This document shows, piece after piece, positions 34,760 through 42,952 of a DNA stretch of 64,000 nt. Numbering within the stretch: the first letter of the stretch is position 1; each line of letters opens with the position of its first letter. The notes under the pieces were generated by a model. The model was given only the letters and a program-made list of their open reading frames with translations, searched no databases and was not told the DNA's origin. This stretch comes from Haloarcula salinisoli (GTDB taxonomy: Archaea > Halobacteriota > Halobacteria > Halobacteriales > Haloarculaceae), in NCBI RefSeq assembly GCF_019599405.1, contig NZ_RKLQ01000001.1:186001-250000 (forward strand), read 5' to 3'. The position numbers were made by a program, and so were the translations under genes.

Positions 34760-34897
34760 GCCTGTCGCCTCTGACCGCCAGCTACCTGTATCTGGCTCTC
34801 CACCGTTTTCATCGTGGGTTCGTGCTGCTCACCCTCGCCGGCAGCGTCATTTTCCGAGTCGTTGACCACGCAACTGCCACCACCTGTGTCAGCGACA

Positions 34898-35599
34898 TTA
34901 CTTCCACTCTTCCGGGTCCCCTTCCTCGAACTCGCCTTTCGCCTCCCGGTCGCGCGGCCAGAGCACGATTACGATGGCAGTTATATAGTAGAGCGCGATG
35001 AGAGCGACGACGACAACGCCGGGGACGGCGGCGATGGCGGCGGTCGTCAGTGGCTCCTCGTTCGGTGCGAACGCCGTGATTCGGAACAGCCACGCGACGA
35101 GCAACACGGCCAGCAACGGGAGGTAAATTCGCCGAAGACGGTTCGCCAGCGCTTCCGATATCGATACCTTCAGCGTCGGTGTCCGGTAATCCCGACTGAG
35201 TTTGCCCCGCCAGTCCTCGTGTTTGAGCCCCTCTGACGGTTCGAGTGCGTCCGCCAGCAAGTTCTGCTGGAAGAGGCGCACCCGTGACCGATAGATATCG
35301 TAGTCGCGATACCGCCGTGCTTCGATCGACAGGAACAGCGAGACAGCCAGCATCCCGACGATGATGATGTAATGTGGGTTATCGCCACTGGAGAAGGCCC
35401 AGGTGAGAATCGCAGCCACGACCGTTACCCCCCAGGTCGTCGTCTGGTCGAGGCGCGATCGCCACGTCGTCTCCCGGTCCAGTTCCCCGCGATAGGCATC
35501 GCCCAGTATCGACACCATCTCCGTGCTCTGTCCGGTTATCTCGCTGCCGAGCCTGGGTTCCGATGCCTGGTCTGACTCGTCTGGCGGTTCATCGACCAT
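34898..35599 (-). CDS. DUF2270 family membrane protein
   Basis: 233 residues. After an acidic N-terminal tail comes the family core MVSILGDAYRGELDRETTWRSRLD-like helix, a membrane hairpin (WGVTVVAAILTWAFSS, YIIIVGMLAVSLFLSIEARRY), the RDYDIYRSRVRLFQQNLLA motif, then two or three more membrane segments. It is the DUF2270 family of predicted integral membrane proteins; function unknown. Confidence 0.85.
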   Translation of the reverse strand: MVDEPPDESDQASEPRLGSEITGQSTEMVSILGDAYRGELDRETTWRSRLDQTTTWGVTVVAAILTWAFSSGDNPHYIIIVGMLAVSLFLSIEARRYRDYDIYRSRVRLFQQNLLADALEPSEGLKHEDWRGKLSRDYRTPTLKVSISEALANRLRRIYLPLLAVLLVAWLFRITAFAPNEEPLTTAAIAAVPGVVVVALIALYYITAIVIVLWPRDREAKGEFEEGDPEEWK

Positions 35600-35817
35600 A
35601 CAGAGCGGTACGATACCAGCAGTGAAACTAGTTCAACTGCCTGACCTTTCGTGGAGCGACCCAGAGCCGCCCATCGCTGCCCAGGCCGAATTCTCTCTAC
35701 AAGTTTTCCCGTCTGTCGTCGTGGTCACTCGTCGCGACACTACCGAACTCGCTACCGTTCGAGACACACCGGACGCGCCGACGGAACGCTTACGTGGCGA
35801 CGTACCCACGCGAGCGT

Positions 35818-36183
35818 ATGCGCGTCGTCCACGACCCTGACGGGGAAAGTCACGTCCTCGCCACCAACGTCCACACGGCCGACTCGATGCTCGAAAAGTC
35901 GAAGGGCCTGATGTTCCGCCGGTCGATTCCGGACGACTACGCGCTGATATTTCGATTCGAACCCTCCTGGCCCTTCGGCGCGGTGCGCCGCCGGGTCATC
36001 CACATGCTGTTCGTTCGCTTCCCGACAGACGTGGTCTGGCTGGCCGACGACGAGGTCCGCAAAGCCAGGACGATGTATCCGTGGCGTTCCATCGACTACG
36101 CGAAGGCCGACACCGTCATCGAACTGCCGGCGGGGAGCGCCGACGACGTCGATGTGGGCGATACGGTGGTCGTGGAGTCCTGA
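35818..36183 (+). CDS. DUF192 family protein
   Basis: 121 residues from the ATG reading MRVVHDPDGES (a GTG 24 bp upstream is the alternative). DUF192 signatures are present: TADSMLEKSKGLMFRRSIP at the front, HMLFVRFPTDVVWLADDEVRK and ELPAGSADDVDVGDTV. Many members are extracytoplasmic, but no signal is visible here. Function of the family is unknown. Confidence 0.85.
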   Translation: MRVVHDPDGESHVLATNVHTADSMLEKSKGLMFRRSIPDDYALIFRFEPSWPFGAVRRRVIHMLFVRFPTDVVWLADDEVRKARTMYPWRSIDYAKADTVIELPAGSADDVDVGDTVVVES

Positions 36184-36237
36184 CACCGGACCGCATCCGC
36201 CAGACTAAAGACCATGAACGTCCCAGTACCCTATACT

Positions 36238-36309
36238 ATGTCGGAACACCCGACGGAGGATAGAGGAAGTCGCCGCGAGGCGACTGGGTGTGAAATTCGC
36301 CCCGAGTGA
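36238..36309 (+). CDS. Putative leader peptide ORF (23 aa) upstream of the LeuA/CimA-type gene
   Basis: A 23-codon ORF from ATG to TGA (begins MSEHPTEDRGS, ends GCEIRPE). A 7-bp hairpin with a GCGA loop is embedded in its codons 11-16. Its stop overlaps the start of a second mini-ORF. Whether it is translated depends on where transcription starts: CTATACTA immediately before the ATG could itself be a TATA box, which would put the TSS inside this ORF. Confidence 0.4.
   Translation: MSEHPTEDRGSRREATGCEIRPE
36268..36285 (+). promoter_or_regulatory. Perfect hairpin in the synthase leader
   Basis: AGTCGCC and GGCGACT form a 7-bp stem around a GCGA (GNRA-type) tetraloop. It lies 41 bp upstream of the likely GTG start of the synthase. 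In mRNA it would be stable and could act as an attenuation or translation-control element. Confidence 0.55.
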
Positions 36310-36329
36310 TGGAAGTGAATCTTCTGTGA
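36309..36329 (+). CDS. Putative mini leader ORF MEVNLL
   Basis: Six codons (ATG GAA GTG AAT CTT CTG) then TGA. The ATG overlaps the stop of the upstream leader ORF (TGATG) and the TGA overlaps the GTG start of the synthase (GTGA). Three of five codons after the ATG are Val or Leu. The SD-like GGAAGTGA (36311-36318) for the main gene lies inside it, so its translation could control access to that site. Confidence 0.45.
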   Translation: MEVNLL

Positions 36330-37870
36330 GCCACTACACACTGTTCGGGGACCACCCAGCGACGCGTCCCCTCGACGAGGTAGACGGCGTACAGTTCCTG
36401 GACACCACGCTGCGCGACGGCGAGCAAGCGCCCGGGGTCTCCCTGACCCCCGACGACAAGGCAGCCATCGCCCGCTCGCTCGATTCGGCAGACATCGACG
36501 TCATCGAGGCCGGCAGCGCCTGTACTGGTCCCGGCGAGCGCGAGACTATCTCGCGGGTCGCACAACTGGACCTGGATGCCACGGTGACGAGCTTCTGTCG
36601 GGGCATCCAGAACGACATCGACCTCGCCCTGGAGTGTGGCGTCGACGGCATCGACCTCGTCGTCCCGGCGAGTGACCGCCACGTCGAGGACAAGGTCGGC
36701 ACCTCCCGCGAGGACAACGTCCAGTCGACGGTCGAACTCGTCGAGTACGCCAAGGACCACGGGCTGTGGGTCGAGGTCATCGGCGAGGACGGCTCCCGGG
36801 CAGACCTCGACTATCTCGAAGAGCTGCTCGCGGCGGCGCTCGACGCCGGCGCGGACCGTATCTGCTGGGCCGACACCGTCGGCCACGCGACGCCGGACCG
36901 CGCCCTCGAATGCGTCTCCCGGCTCTCAGAGCTGGGCCCGGTGAGCACCCACACCCACGACGACCTTGGGCTGGCTGTGATGAACGCCCTCGTGTCGGTC
37001 GCTGCGGGTGCGGACCTGGTTCACGGGACGATAAACGGCATCGGCGAACGGGCCGGCAACGTCGCCCTCGAAGAGGTCGCCATCGCCTTAGACCACGGCT
37101 ACGGCGTCGAGTCGATGGACCTCACGGAGGTGTACGACCTCGCGAAGCTCATCGCCAACCGCACCGGTATCCAGCTGGCGCCCAACAAGGCCGTCGTCGG
37201 TCAGAACGCCTTCACTCACGAGTCGGGCATCCACACCGACGGCACCCTGAAAGACGACGCGATGTACGAGCCCTACCCGCCCGAGAAGGTCGGCCGCGAG
37301 CGCCGCCTCGCCCTGGGTAAACACGCCGGTCGCGCCGGCGTCGAGGCCGCACTCGACGAACACGACGTCGAGGCGACCGACGACCAGCTCGACGAGATCG
37401 TCGGTCGCGTGAAGGAACTGGGTGACCGCGGCAAGCGGGTCACCGACGCCGACCTGCTGACGATCGCCGACGAGGTCACGGGCCAGTCCCAGGACCGCCG
37501 CGTCGAACTGCTCGGGCTGACTGCGGTCTCGGGCTCCGATACGCCGACCGCGAGCGTGCGCCTCTCCGTCGACGGCGAGGAGCGCAAGGCCGCAGCCGTC
37601 GGCTCCGGCCCCGTCGACGCCGCGATGAACGCGACCGAAGACGCCCTCTCTCACACCGCCAACGCCACCCTCGAAGACTACCACGTCGACGCCATCACCG
37701 GCGGGACGGACGCCATCGTCACCGTCGAGATAGAGATGTCACGCGGGGACGACAGCGTCGCCGTCTCGGCCAGCGATTCCGACATTACACGGGCCTCCGT
37801 GCGGGCGATGGTCGACGCGATGGACCGCCTCGTCTCTGACGACAGCGAGACGCTGGTCGCCGACGACTAG
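36326..37870 (+). CDS. 2-isopropylmalate / (R)-citramalate synthase family enzyme
   Basis: 514 residues from the GTG giving VSHYTLFGDHPATRP; a GTG at 36290 would add 12 residues. The DRE-TIM barrel motifs are clear: VQFLDTTLRDGEQAPGVSL, THTHDDLGLAVMNAL and NGIGERAGNVALEEV, then NAFTHESGIHTDG. The C-terminal 120 residues are the LeuA allosteric (feedback) domain. It condenses acetyl-CoA with a 2-oxoacid to start leucine or (via citramalate) isoleucine synthesis; sequence alone does not decide which. It is preceded by an unusual leader of overlapping mini-ORFs. Confidence 0.9.
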   Translation: MSHYTLFGDHPATRPLDEVDGVQFLDTTLRDGEQAPGVSLTPDDKAAIARSLDSADIDVIEAGSACTGPGERETISRVAQLDLDATVTSFCRGIQNDIDLALECGVDGIDLVVPASDRHVEDKVGTSREDNVQSTVELVEYAKDHGLWVEVIGEDGSRADLDYLEELLAAALDAGADRICWADTVGHATPDRALECVSRLSELGPVSTHTHDDLGLAVMNALVSVAAGADLVHGTINGIGERAGNVALEEVAIALDHGYGVESMDLTEVYDLAKLIANRTGIQLAPNKAVVGQNAFTHESGIHTDGTLKDDAMYEPYPPEKVGRERRLALGKHAGRAGVEAALDEHDVEATDDQLDEIVGRVKELGDRGKRVTDADLLTIADEVTGQSQDRRVELLGLTAVSGSDTPTASVRLSVDGEERKAAAVGSGPVDAAMNATEDALSHTANATLEDYHVDAITGGTDAIVTVEIEMSRGDDSVAVSASDSDITRASVRAMVDAMDRLVSDDSETLVADD

Positions 37871-37907
37871 CGGACGAATTCAGCAGAAGCTGGGACCGTT
37901 TTCCGCG

Positions 37908-38198
37908 TTACACTCGCGCTTCGGCAGTCGAGGGCTCCTCGTGGAACTGCTCGACAGTCACTCGGCGCTGTGCCGACACTTCCACCTGACAGCCGGCCAT
38001 GAAGAACTGGACCGTCCCGCAGGCGTCCTGCCCGGCGGCGGTAAACAGCGCGTCTAACGCGTCCGGGTCGATGCAGTCGTAGAGGCGTTCGTTCAGATCG
38101 AGCGGGTCGACACCCTTCTGCTCCGCGACGGCGACGACGACGGCGTGGCTCAGCGGCTCCGTTTCTGGGACGATCCGGTCATTGAGATTGCCTGTCAT
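37908..38198 (-). CDS. HalOD1 output domain protein
   Basis: 96 residues from the ATG reading MTGNLNDRIVPETEP. HalOD1 features are LSHAVVVAVAEQKGVDPLDL, then ERLYDCIDPDALDALF and VQFFMAGCQVEVSA. HalOD1 is a small haloarchaeal domain usually found as the output of signalling proteins. It lies just after the stop of the synthase gene and next to a bat-type regulator, but on the opposite strand from the former. Confidence 0.85.
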   Translation of the reverse strand: MTGNLNDRIVPETEPLSHAVVVAVAEQKGVDPLDLNERLYDCIDPDALDALFTAAGQDACGTVQFFMAGCQVEVSAQRRVTVEQFHEEPSTAEARV

Positions 38199-38308
38199 TA
38201 TTTGAACTCGCTGTCTCTCCCTACCGATGGGACCATGAAGCCGGTTCTGGCTACCCTGATAGCCACGCCCGCGGGGCGACACTACGAGTATAGTTCTGTG
38301 ACTCGCTG

Positions 38309-40372
38309 TCACGCTACGTCTTCGAAGACCAGCTCGAGCAGCTTCCGCTGACTGACTCTGAGATGGCGGTTTACCGTCGGCTGTGCGACCCCGAGCATCT
38401 CGGCGACTCCCTCACCGGTCGTCTCCCGGGGCCACTCGAAGAAGCCACTACCGTAGGCTGTCTGGAGCGCTTCGAGCTGGCGGTCAGTCAGGACGGCCTC
38501 GAGCGAGCGACGTATCCCATCGCGAGACCGGGTCTCTGCCGGCTGCTGGCGCCGCGCCGTCAGCGTGATGTCCGCGTGGCCGTTCGCCAGCCGGTCGAGG
38601 AACGCGCGCACGTCGGCGTCGGCGGCGAGCGTGACCGTCAGCGACATCTCCTCATCCGTGACACACGCCGTGTCGAGGTGCCCGCCGTGGCGGACCACCC
38701 GACCGACGACGGTCGGCTCGCGGGCGACCAGCTCGTAGCGGTCCCCGTCGGCGACGGCCGCCAGCGAGTCGACGCCACAGACAGCTCTGGCGGCCCCGCC
38801 GACGGCGTCGCCGTCGAAGCCCGGAACCGTAAGGAACAGTCGCGTCCGCTCCCCATCGACCGGAATCGCCTCCGTACAGCACACCGTCGCCCCGAGTGTG
38901 CCAGCCAGTCGCTCCAGTGTGGCGTCCGGCTCGGTGACGCGCAAGTCCAGTTCGACGACGGTGTCGGCGGCCAGATGGGCCTGGCGCTCCCGGTCGCGGA
39001 CGGCCGTCGCGACACTGTCGCCGAGTTCGGTGAACACCGACCTGAGCGAGTCGTCCCACTCGACGGGCTGGTCGGCGTAGGCCGTCAGCACGCCGTAGCT
39101 GACACTGTCGGTCCGGAGCGGGACGCTGACGGCCGCCTGGAAGTCCCGAGCGATGGCCGCCCTGCACCAGTGGTGCCCCCCGATATCCTCGGCCACGGCG
39201 TCGACGGTCGTCGGCTGGTTCGAGGCGACTGTCTGGACGGCCGGCGGGGCCTGTGGGTCGTCGGTCGAGAGCGAGACGGTCTCCAGGTAGTCCGACCCGG
39301 CGCCCGACCAGGCCCGGGGCTCGACCCCGCCGTCCCTGACCCGTCCGACCCACGCGAACGACAGCCAGTCCGACGCCGTCAGTGCCGTACAGATTCCCGA
39401 CTCGATATCGCCGACGGTGTCGGCGTCCACGAGTACCCGGTGGACTCGGCGCACCAGCGACAGTTCCCGTTCCAGCTCGGTGACGCGTTCGGCCTGCTCG
39501 CGGTGGGTCGCGTCGCGCTCCCGGAGCGTCGCTTCCCGGTCGACCCGTCCGAGCGCGGCGACTGCTCTCTCGGCGAGCCGGTCGACCCTACCGCGCGTGC
39601 GTTCGTCGCCTGGTCCAGGGCGCCGCTCGCAGTCTTGACGGTCGCGCTGGTCCGTACCGCAGACGGTGTGGAGCACGCCGTAGTCCCCCAGCGGCTGGTA
39701 GCGGTCGCCGCTCTCGACCGTCGTGGCCGTCCCCTCGAGAAACACCTCGCGGACGATACCGTCGTCGGCGCCACCGACCGGCGCTCGCGCGTCGGCGCCC
39801 GGCCGTCCGTCGACGCCCGCCGGCCACAGCACGTTCCGGCAGGCGTCGAACAGATACAGCGTCGCGCCCGACAGCCCGAGTACGTCGGTCGCCGTCTCGA
39901 CGATGCATTCGGCGACGGCTTCCCTGCTCTCGGCGCCGAGCAGGTCCGGTGTCGCCCGCTGCAGGTCGGTCACCGCTGTCCGGTTCCGCTGTAGTTCGAC
40001 GCGGCGGTCGACCCCTCGGTCCCGGCCAACACAGAGGATATGTGTGCCATGGCGGTCGAACCCGAACTCGGCCCACCGCTCGGGGGCAGTCCCGATTCGG
40101 ACCGATACGTACTCGCCGGACTGCTCGATAGTCTCCGCTACTGTCTCGGCGGTCAGTCCCGGGAGGACCGCTGTGAGTGGCTTGCCGACGGGTGTGTCGT
40201 CGGCGCCGACGAGCGTCGCGAACGCGTCGTTGGTCGATACGATAGTCAGCGATCCGTCCAGTACGACCGCTGGCTCGGCCAGTCGCGTTATCAGAAGGTC
40301 GAGTAACCCTAGCGGTGATGCCGACGCGTCGGTCGCGTGGTCCACCCGTGGCTCCGCACCTGAGTTTTCCAT
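38309..40372 (-). CDS. PAS-GAF-HTH_10 (bacterioopsin-activator-like) regulator
   Basis: 687 residues. Domains in order: PAS (about 25-120, VVLDGSLTIVSTNDAFATLVG), GAF-like (about 140-280), a coiled-coil (EQAERVTELERELSLVRR), a second GAF (about 315-470), the bat-specific beta-rich domain (to about 610), and the C-terminal helix-turn-helix LTDRQLEALQTAYGSGFFEW...EGVAEMLGVAQPTVNRHLR. This is the haloarchaeal bat/GAF-HTH_10 class of sensors controlling transcription. The signal is unknown. Neighbouring HalOD1 gene may belong to the same pathway. Confidence 0.9.
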   Translation of the reverse strand: MENSGAEPRVDHATDASASPLGLLDLLITRLAEPAVVLDGSLTIVSTNDAFATLVGADDTPVGKPLTAVLPGLTAETVAETIEQSGEYVSVRIGTAPERWAEFGFDRHGTHILCVGRDRGVDRRVELQRNRTAVTDLQRATPDLLGAESREAVAECIVETATDVLGLSGATLYLFDACRNVLWPAGVDGRPGADARAPVGGADDGIVREVFLEGTATTVESGDRYQPLGDYGVLHTVCGTDQRDRQDCERRPGPGDERTRGRVDRLAERAVAALGRVDREATLRERDATHREQAERVTELERELSLVRRVHRVLVDADTVGDIESGICTALTASDWLSFAWVGRVRDGGVEPRAWSGAGSDYLETVSLSTDDPQAPPAVQTVASNQPTTVDAVAEDIGGHHWCRAAIARDFQAAVSVPLRTDSVSYGVLTAYADQPVEWDDSLRSVFTELGDSVATAVRDRERQAHLAADTVVELDLRVTEPDATLERLAGTLGATVCCTEAIPVDGERTRLFLTVPGFDGDAVGGAARAVCGVDSLAAVADGDRYELVAREPTVVGRVVRHGGHLDTACVTDEEMSLTVTLAADADVRAFLDRLANGHADITLTARRQQPAETRSRDGIRRSLEAVLTDRQLEALQTAYGSGFFEWPRETTGEGVAEMLGVAQPTVNRHLRVSQRKLLELVFEDVA

Positions 40373-40473
40373 AGACGCTTCAGGAACCTGAGCGTGGAAA
40401 GCATAGTCTCAGCTTCGCTCCCGGCTCCGTACCAGACCGGTGCAGGTAGTCACGCCGGCTGTGGCGGTCGCCC

Positions 40474-40917
40474 CTACAGCTCCTCGTCGGCGTCGAACTC
40501 CTCGGGCGAGCGGCCGGCTACGTCGATTACTTCGTCCGAGACTATCAACGGACAGTCCACCCGCAGGGCGATGGCGATACCGTCGGACGGGCGGGCGTCG
40601 AACACCATCTCTTTGCGCCGGTCCTCGAGGTACTGTTCGGTGTCTATCTTCGCGTAGAAGGTCCCGTCGGTGAGGTCGTCGATGCGCACACGGTCGATGG
40701 CCCCACCGAACTCCGCGACCATCTCGACCAGCAGGTCGTGGGTCAGCGGCCGTTCGAAGGGTTCGCCGTCGATGGCGAGTTGCATCGACTGGGCCTGGTC
40801 GGTGCTGACGAATATCGGGACGATCTCCTCGCGCGCACGCAAGAGTACCACCGGCGTCCCCGACCCTTCTTCGCTGACACCGACGCCGACCCCCTCGACC
40901 GTGGCCTCGTGTTCCAT
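40474..40917 (-). CDS. Bifunctional nuclease (BFN/DUF151) family protein
   Basis: 147 residues. BFN-domain features are PVVLLRAREEIVPIFVSTDQ, QLAIDGEPFERPLTHDLLVE and the end of the domain FDARPSDGIAIALRVDCPLI. Plant and bacterial homologues show RNase and DNase activity. The ATG follows an AT-rich promoter-like tract at about 40941-40950. Confidence 0.9.
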   Translation of the reverse strand: MEHEATVEGVGVGVSEEGSGTPVVLLRAREEIVPIFVSTDQAQSMQLAIDGEPFERPLTHDLLVEMVAEFGGAIDRVRIDDLTDGTFYAKIDTEQYLEDRRKEMVFDARPSDGIAIALRVDCPLIVSDEVIDVAGRSPEEFDADEEL

Positions 40918-40993
40918 ATAAATCTGCTTCGGCGTGTAGGTATGAAAAACTAGCCCGCTGTCGTTTTACCGGACGAGGGCGTGTGTCTCTTCT

Positions 40994-41275
40994 GTGACCG
41001 ACGAGGGGTATCTGGTCGCCGTGAAACCGTCGGCGCGCCGTGTGAGCGCACGCGCCGGCCGGTGGGTCAACCGCGAGGGCCCCACTCGACTGTTCGACTC
41101 GAAGCCCCTGGCTCGGGAGTGGGCGCGGGCCTGCTCCAGTGCCGGCGCGACGGTGTGGGTCCAGGACGCCCCCGCCTGGGCCGCCGGCGACGCCGACGGC
41201 TACCTGGTCGGCCGCCGCTTTCGCGACGCGGGCGCCGAGCGGTCGGGCCAGCAGGCGACTATCACGGACCGGTAG
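40994..41275 (+). CDS. Small conserved haloarchaeal protein of unknown function
   Basis: 93 residues from a GTG start (VTDEGYLVAVKPSARR). It is rich in Arg and Ala and has no membrane helix; motifs GRWVNREGPTRLFDSKPLA and REWARACS suggest a compact nucleic-acid-binding or structural fold, but I do not recognise the family. It is followed after about 40 bp by a membrane protein gene. Confidence 0.55.
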   Translation: MTDEGYLVAVKPSARRVSARAGRWVNREGPTRLFDSKPLAREWARACSSAGATVWVQDAPAWAAGDADGYLVGRRFRDAGAERSGQQATITDR

Positions 41276-41316
41276 GGGAACGCGATACTTTTGCCCCTGG
41301 CGGCCCCAGAGACGGT

Positions 41317-41595
41317 ATGGACGACACCGCTGAGTCCGGCCTCGACCAGCCCACCGAGCGGACGACGGCGGACCTGCTGGAGGACGACGACGAGGGTCTC
41401 GTCGAGGGGATGAGCCGCAAGAAGGCCACGCTGTTCATCGCGCCCTTTGTCGCCATCGGTCTGTTCGACCTCGTCCTCCTGCTCGGGTGGGGGCTGGACC
41501 CGCTGTGGGGATTCATGATTTTGCCGCCGATTCTGTTCGTCAGCGTACTGGGCTGGATCGCGTTCAGAACCGGGTTCGCGAGCGATAGAACGTGA
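41317..41595 (+). CDS. Small two-helix membrane protein
   Basis: 92 residues from the ATG reading MDDTAESGLDQP. A 40-residue acidic N-terminal tail precedes two hydrophobic helices (TLFIAPFVAIGLFDLVLLLG and GFMILPPILFVSVLGWIAF). Function unknown. A strong hairpin lies 19 bp beyond the stop. Confidence 0.65.
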   Translation: MDDTAESGLDQPTERTTADLLEDDDEGLVEGMSRKKATLFIAPFVAIGLFDLVLLLGWGLDPLWGFMILPPILFVSVLGWIAFRTGFASDRT

Positions 41596-41613
41596 CGTGA
41601 CAATCGCACGAGC

Positions 41614-41648
41614 TGTGACGGTTCGCACGAATCGTGCGAACCGGTCAC
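41614..41648. terminator. Bidirectional hairpin between convergent genes
   Basis: An 11-bp perfect inverted repeat, GGTTCGCACGA and TCGTGCGAACC, around one base at 41631. GTGAC on the left and GTCAC on the right extend it with one bulged G. Located between the stops of two convergent genes, it probably marks transcript ends or mRNA 3' stability. It lacks a U-run. Confidence 0.5.
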
Positions 41649-41661
41649 CTCGATAGCGACG

Positions 41662-41898
41662 TCAGTCCGTCAGCAGCTCGTCGACGGCGCCGCGCGCGGC
41701 CAGTGCCGCGTCGTCGGCGACCCGCTCCTCGTCGGCGCTCGCGTCGGGTGCCTTGACGTATATGTCCACGTCGAGCACCCGCTCTTCGAAGGTGACTGTC
41801 ACGTCGTAGTCCTCGACCTCGCTCACGCTGAGCCGAGCAAAAATGACGTCTTCGGCCGCGTCGGCGGCCGTCTCTACGACCTCGTCGTCGGTCGCCAT
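41662..41898 (-). CDS. DUF3194 family protein
   Basis: 78 residues from the ATG reading MATDDEVVETAADAAED. It is the archaeal DUF3194 family: small, acidic, with the pattern FARLSVSEVEDYDVTVTFEE and EERVLDVDIYVKAPD. It is encoded next to prefoldin beta (gap 4 bp) as in many archaea, suggesting a link to that chaperone or to the same operon's function. Precise role unknown. Confidence 0.82.
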   Translation of the reverse strand: MATDDEVVETAADAAEDVIFARLSVSEVEDYDVTVTFEERVLDVDIYVKAPDASADEERVADDAALAARGAVDELLTD

Positions 41899-41902
41899 TG
41901 CC

Positions 41903-42277
41903 TTATGCGCCGGCGCCGGGGCCGCCTGCCGGGCCGCCACCGAGCATCTGCTGGAGCTCGCTCTGGAGCTCCTCGAACTGCTCCTGGACGCGCTCTTCCT
42001 GCTTTTCGAGGGTCTCGACGCGGACTTCGAGGTTGCTGACCTTCTCTTCGAGGTCCTCGCGGGCCTCGTCGAGGTCCGTCTTCACGAGCAGCTCGCCGAC
42101 CTCTCGGTACATCGTGGTGTCGGCGTCGACGTCGTCGAGCTCGTCTAGTGCGGTCTCGGACTCCTGCAGCTCCGACTCGGCCGTCTGTTTCTGTGTCGCG
42201 ACCTGCTGTGCGGTCTCCTGAAGGTCCTGCAGCTCCTCGAGCTTCTCCTGTGCTTCCGGCGGAAGGTTACCCTGCAT
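41903..42277 (-). CDS. pfdB: Prefoldin subunit beta
   Basis: 124 residues. The N-terminus [20 protein letters not shown] begins the first coiled-coil, followed by a central beta segment ([20 protein letters not shown]) and the second coiled-coil to [11 protein letters not shown]. This is the beta subunit of the alpha2-beta4 jellyfish chaperone that passes unfolded proteins to the thermosome. It is followed at 4 bp by DUF3194. Confidence 0.95.
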   Translation of the reverse strand: MQGNLPPEAQEKLEELQDLQETAQQVATQKQTAESELQESETALDELDDVDADTTMYREVGELLVKTDLDEAREDLEEKVSNLEVRVETLEKQEERVQEQFEELQSELQQMLGGGPAGGPGAGA

Positions 42278-42390
42278 ACTCGCCCGGTCGGGGTCCGCAC
42301 TGTTAAACCCACGCTTTCAGTTTCCCGGCCACGCAAAGCGCCCAGAACCCGATACCGTCACTGTGGCCCCGTTGCGGGCTGGTCAGCGTA

Positions 42391-42425
42391 CTACTCCGCC
42401 ACTTCGCCTACCGCCCGCTCGCTCA
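42391..42425 (-). pseudogene. Duplicated 3' tail of the PIN-like gene
   Basis: Minus-strand codons read SERAVGEVAE then stop, nearly the same as the true end of the neighbouring gene (RERAVGEIAE then stop at 42440). Only the last ten or so codons are repeated, about 50 bp further downstream. Confidence 0.5.
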
Positions 42426-42439
42426 CGGCTGTACGGAGT

Positions 42440-42952
42440 TCACTCCGCAATCTCCCCGACCGCCCGCTCGCGCAGCTCCCCGGTCAGGTGCATCCCATGT
42501 TGATCGATGCGCCGGACGATACGCTTTGCCTGGGTCGGGCTCAGGTATTTGTCTTCGATGGCGGCACGAACGACCACGCCGAAGCTGCTCGTGACTTCGG
42601 CGCCCAGTCCCTGCGCGGTGCGGCGGACGGTGCGGTCCTCGGAGACGACGGCGACGGCCGAGCGGTCCCGCTGGTCCCGGTGAGCCAGCACGCCCGCGAG
42701 TATCGTCTCCGCCGGGCCCACGTCTTTCGCCCCGAGGACGGCCCGCGCGCCGTCGAGGAACGCCTCGTCGACACCCGTCTCGACCCCGCTGTCGAGGTAC
42801 TCTCCGAGGTTCGTTGCGGCCGGCTCGACGTCCACGGCGTCGGCGACCGGGGCCGGGACGACGACGTCGCCGTCGAACGCCGAAAGCAAGGCGAGTTCGC
42901 CCACCTGCCCCAGGCTGTACAGTGACGTTGGGCCGACGTAGATGCGTGTCAT
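42440..42952 (-). CDS. PIN-like (DUF3368-type) putative toxin
   Basis: 170 residues. The layout follows DUF3368 PIN domains: LYSLGQVGELALLSAFDGDV, the second acidic motif in VGPAETILAGVL, and the region AVAVVSEDRTVRRTAQGLG. The first acidic residue usual in PIN domains (D in D-x-S-P-L) is missing: the N-terminus reads MTRIYVGPTSLY. It overlaps the upstream UPF0175 gene by 4 bp, a toxin-antitoxin arrangement, but the toxin may be inactive or use another residue. Confidence 0.75.
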   Translation of the reverse strand: MTRIYVGPTSLYSLGQVGELALLSAFDGDVVVPAPVADAVDVEPAATNLGEYLDSGVETGVDEAFLDGARAVLGAKDVGPAETILAGVLAHRDQRDRSAVAVVSEDRTVRRTAQGLGAEVTSSFGVVVRAAIEDKYLSPTQAKRIVRRIDQHGMHLTGELRERAVGEIAE

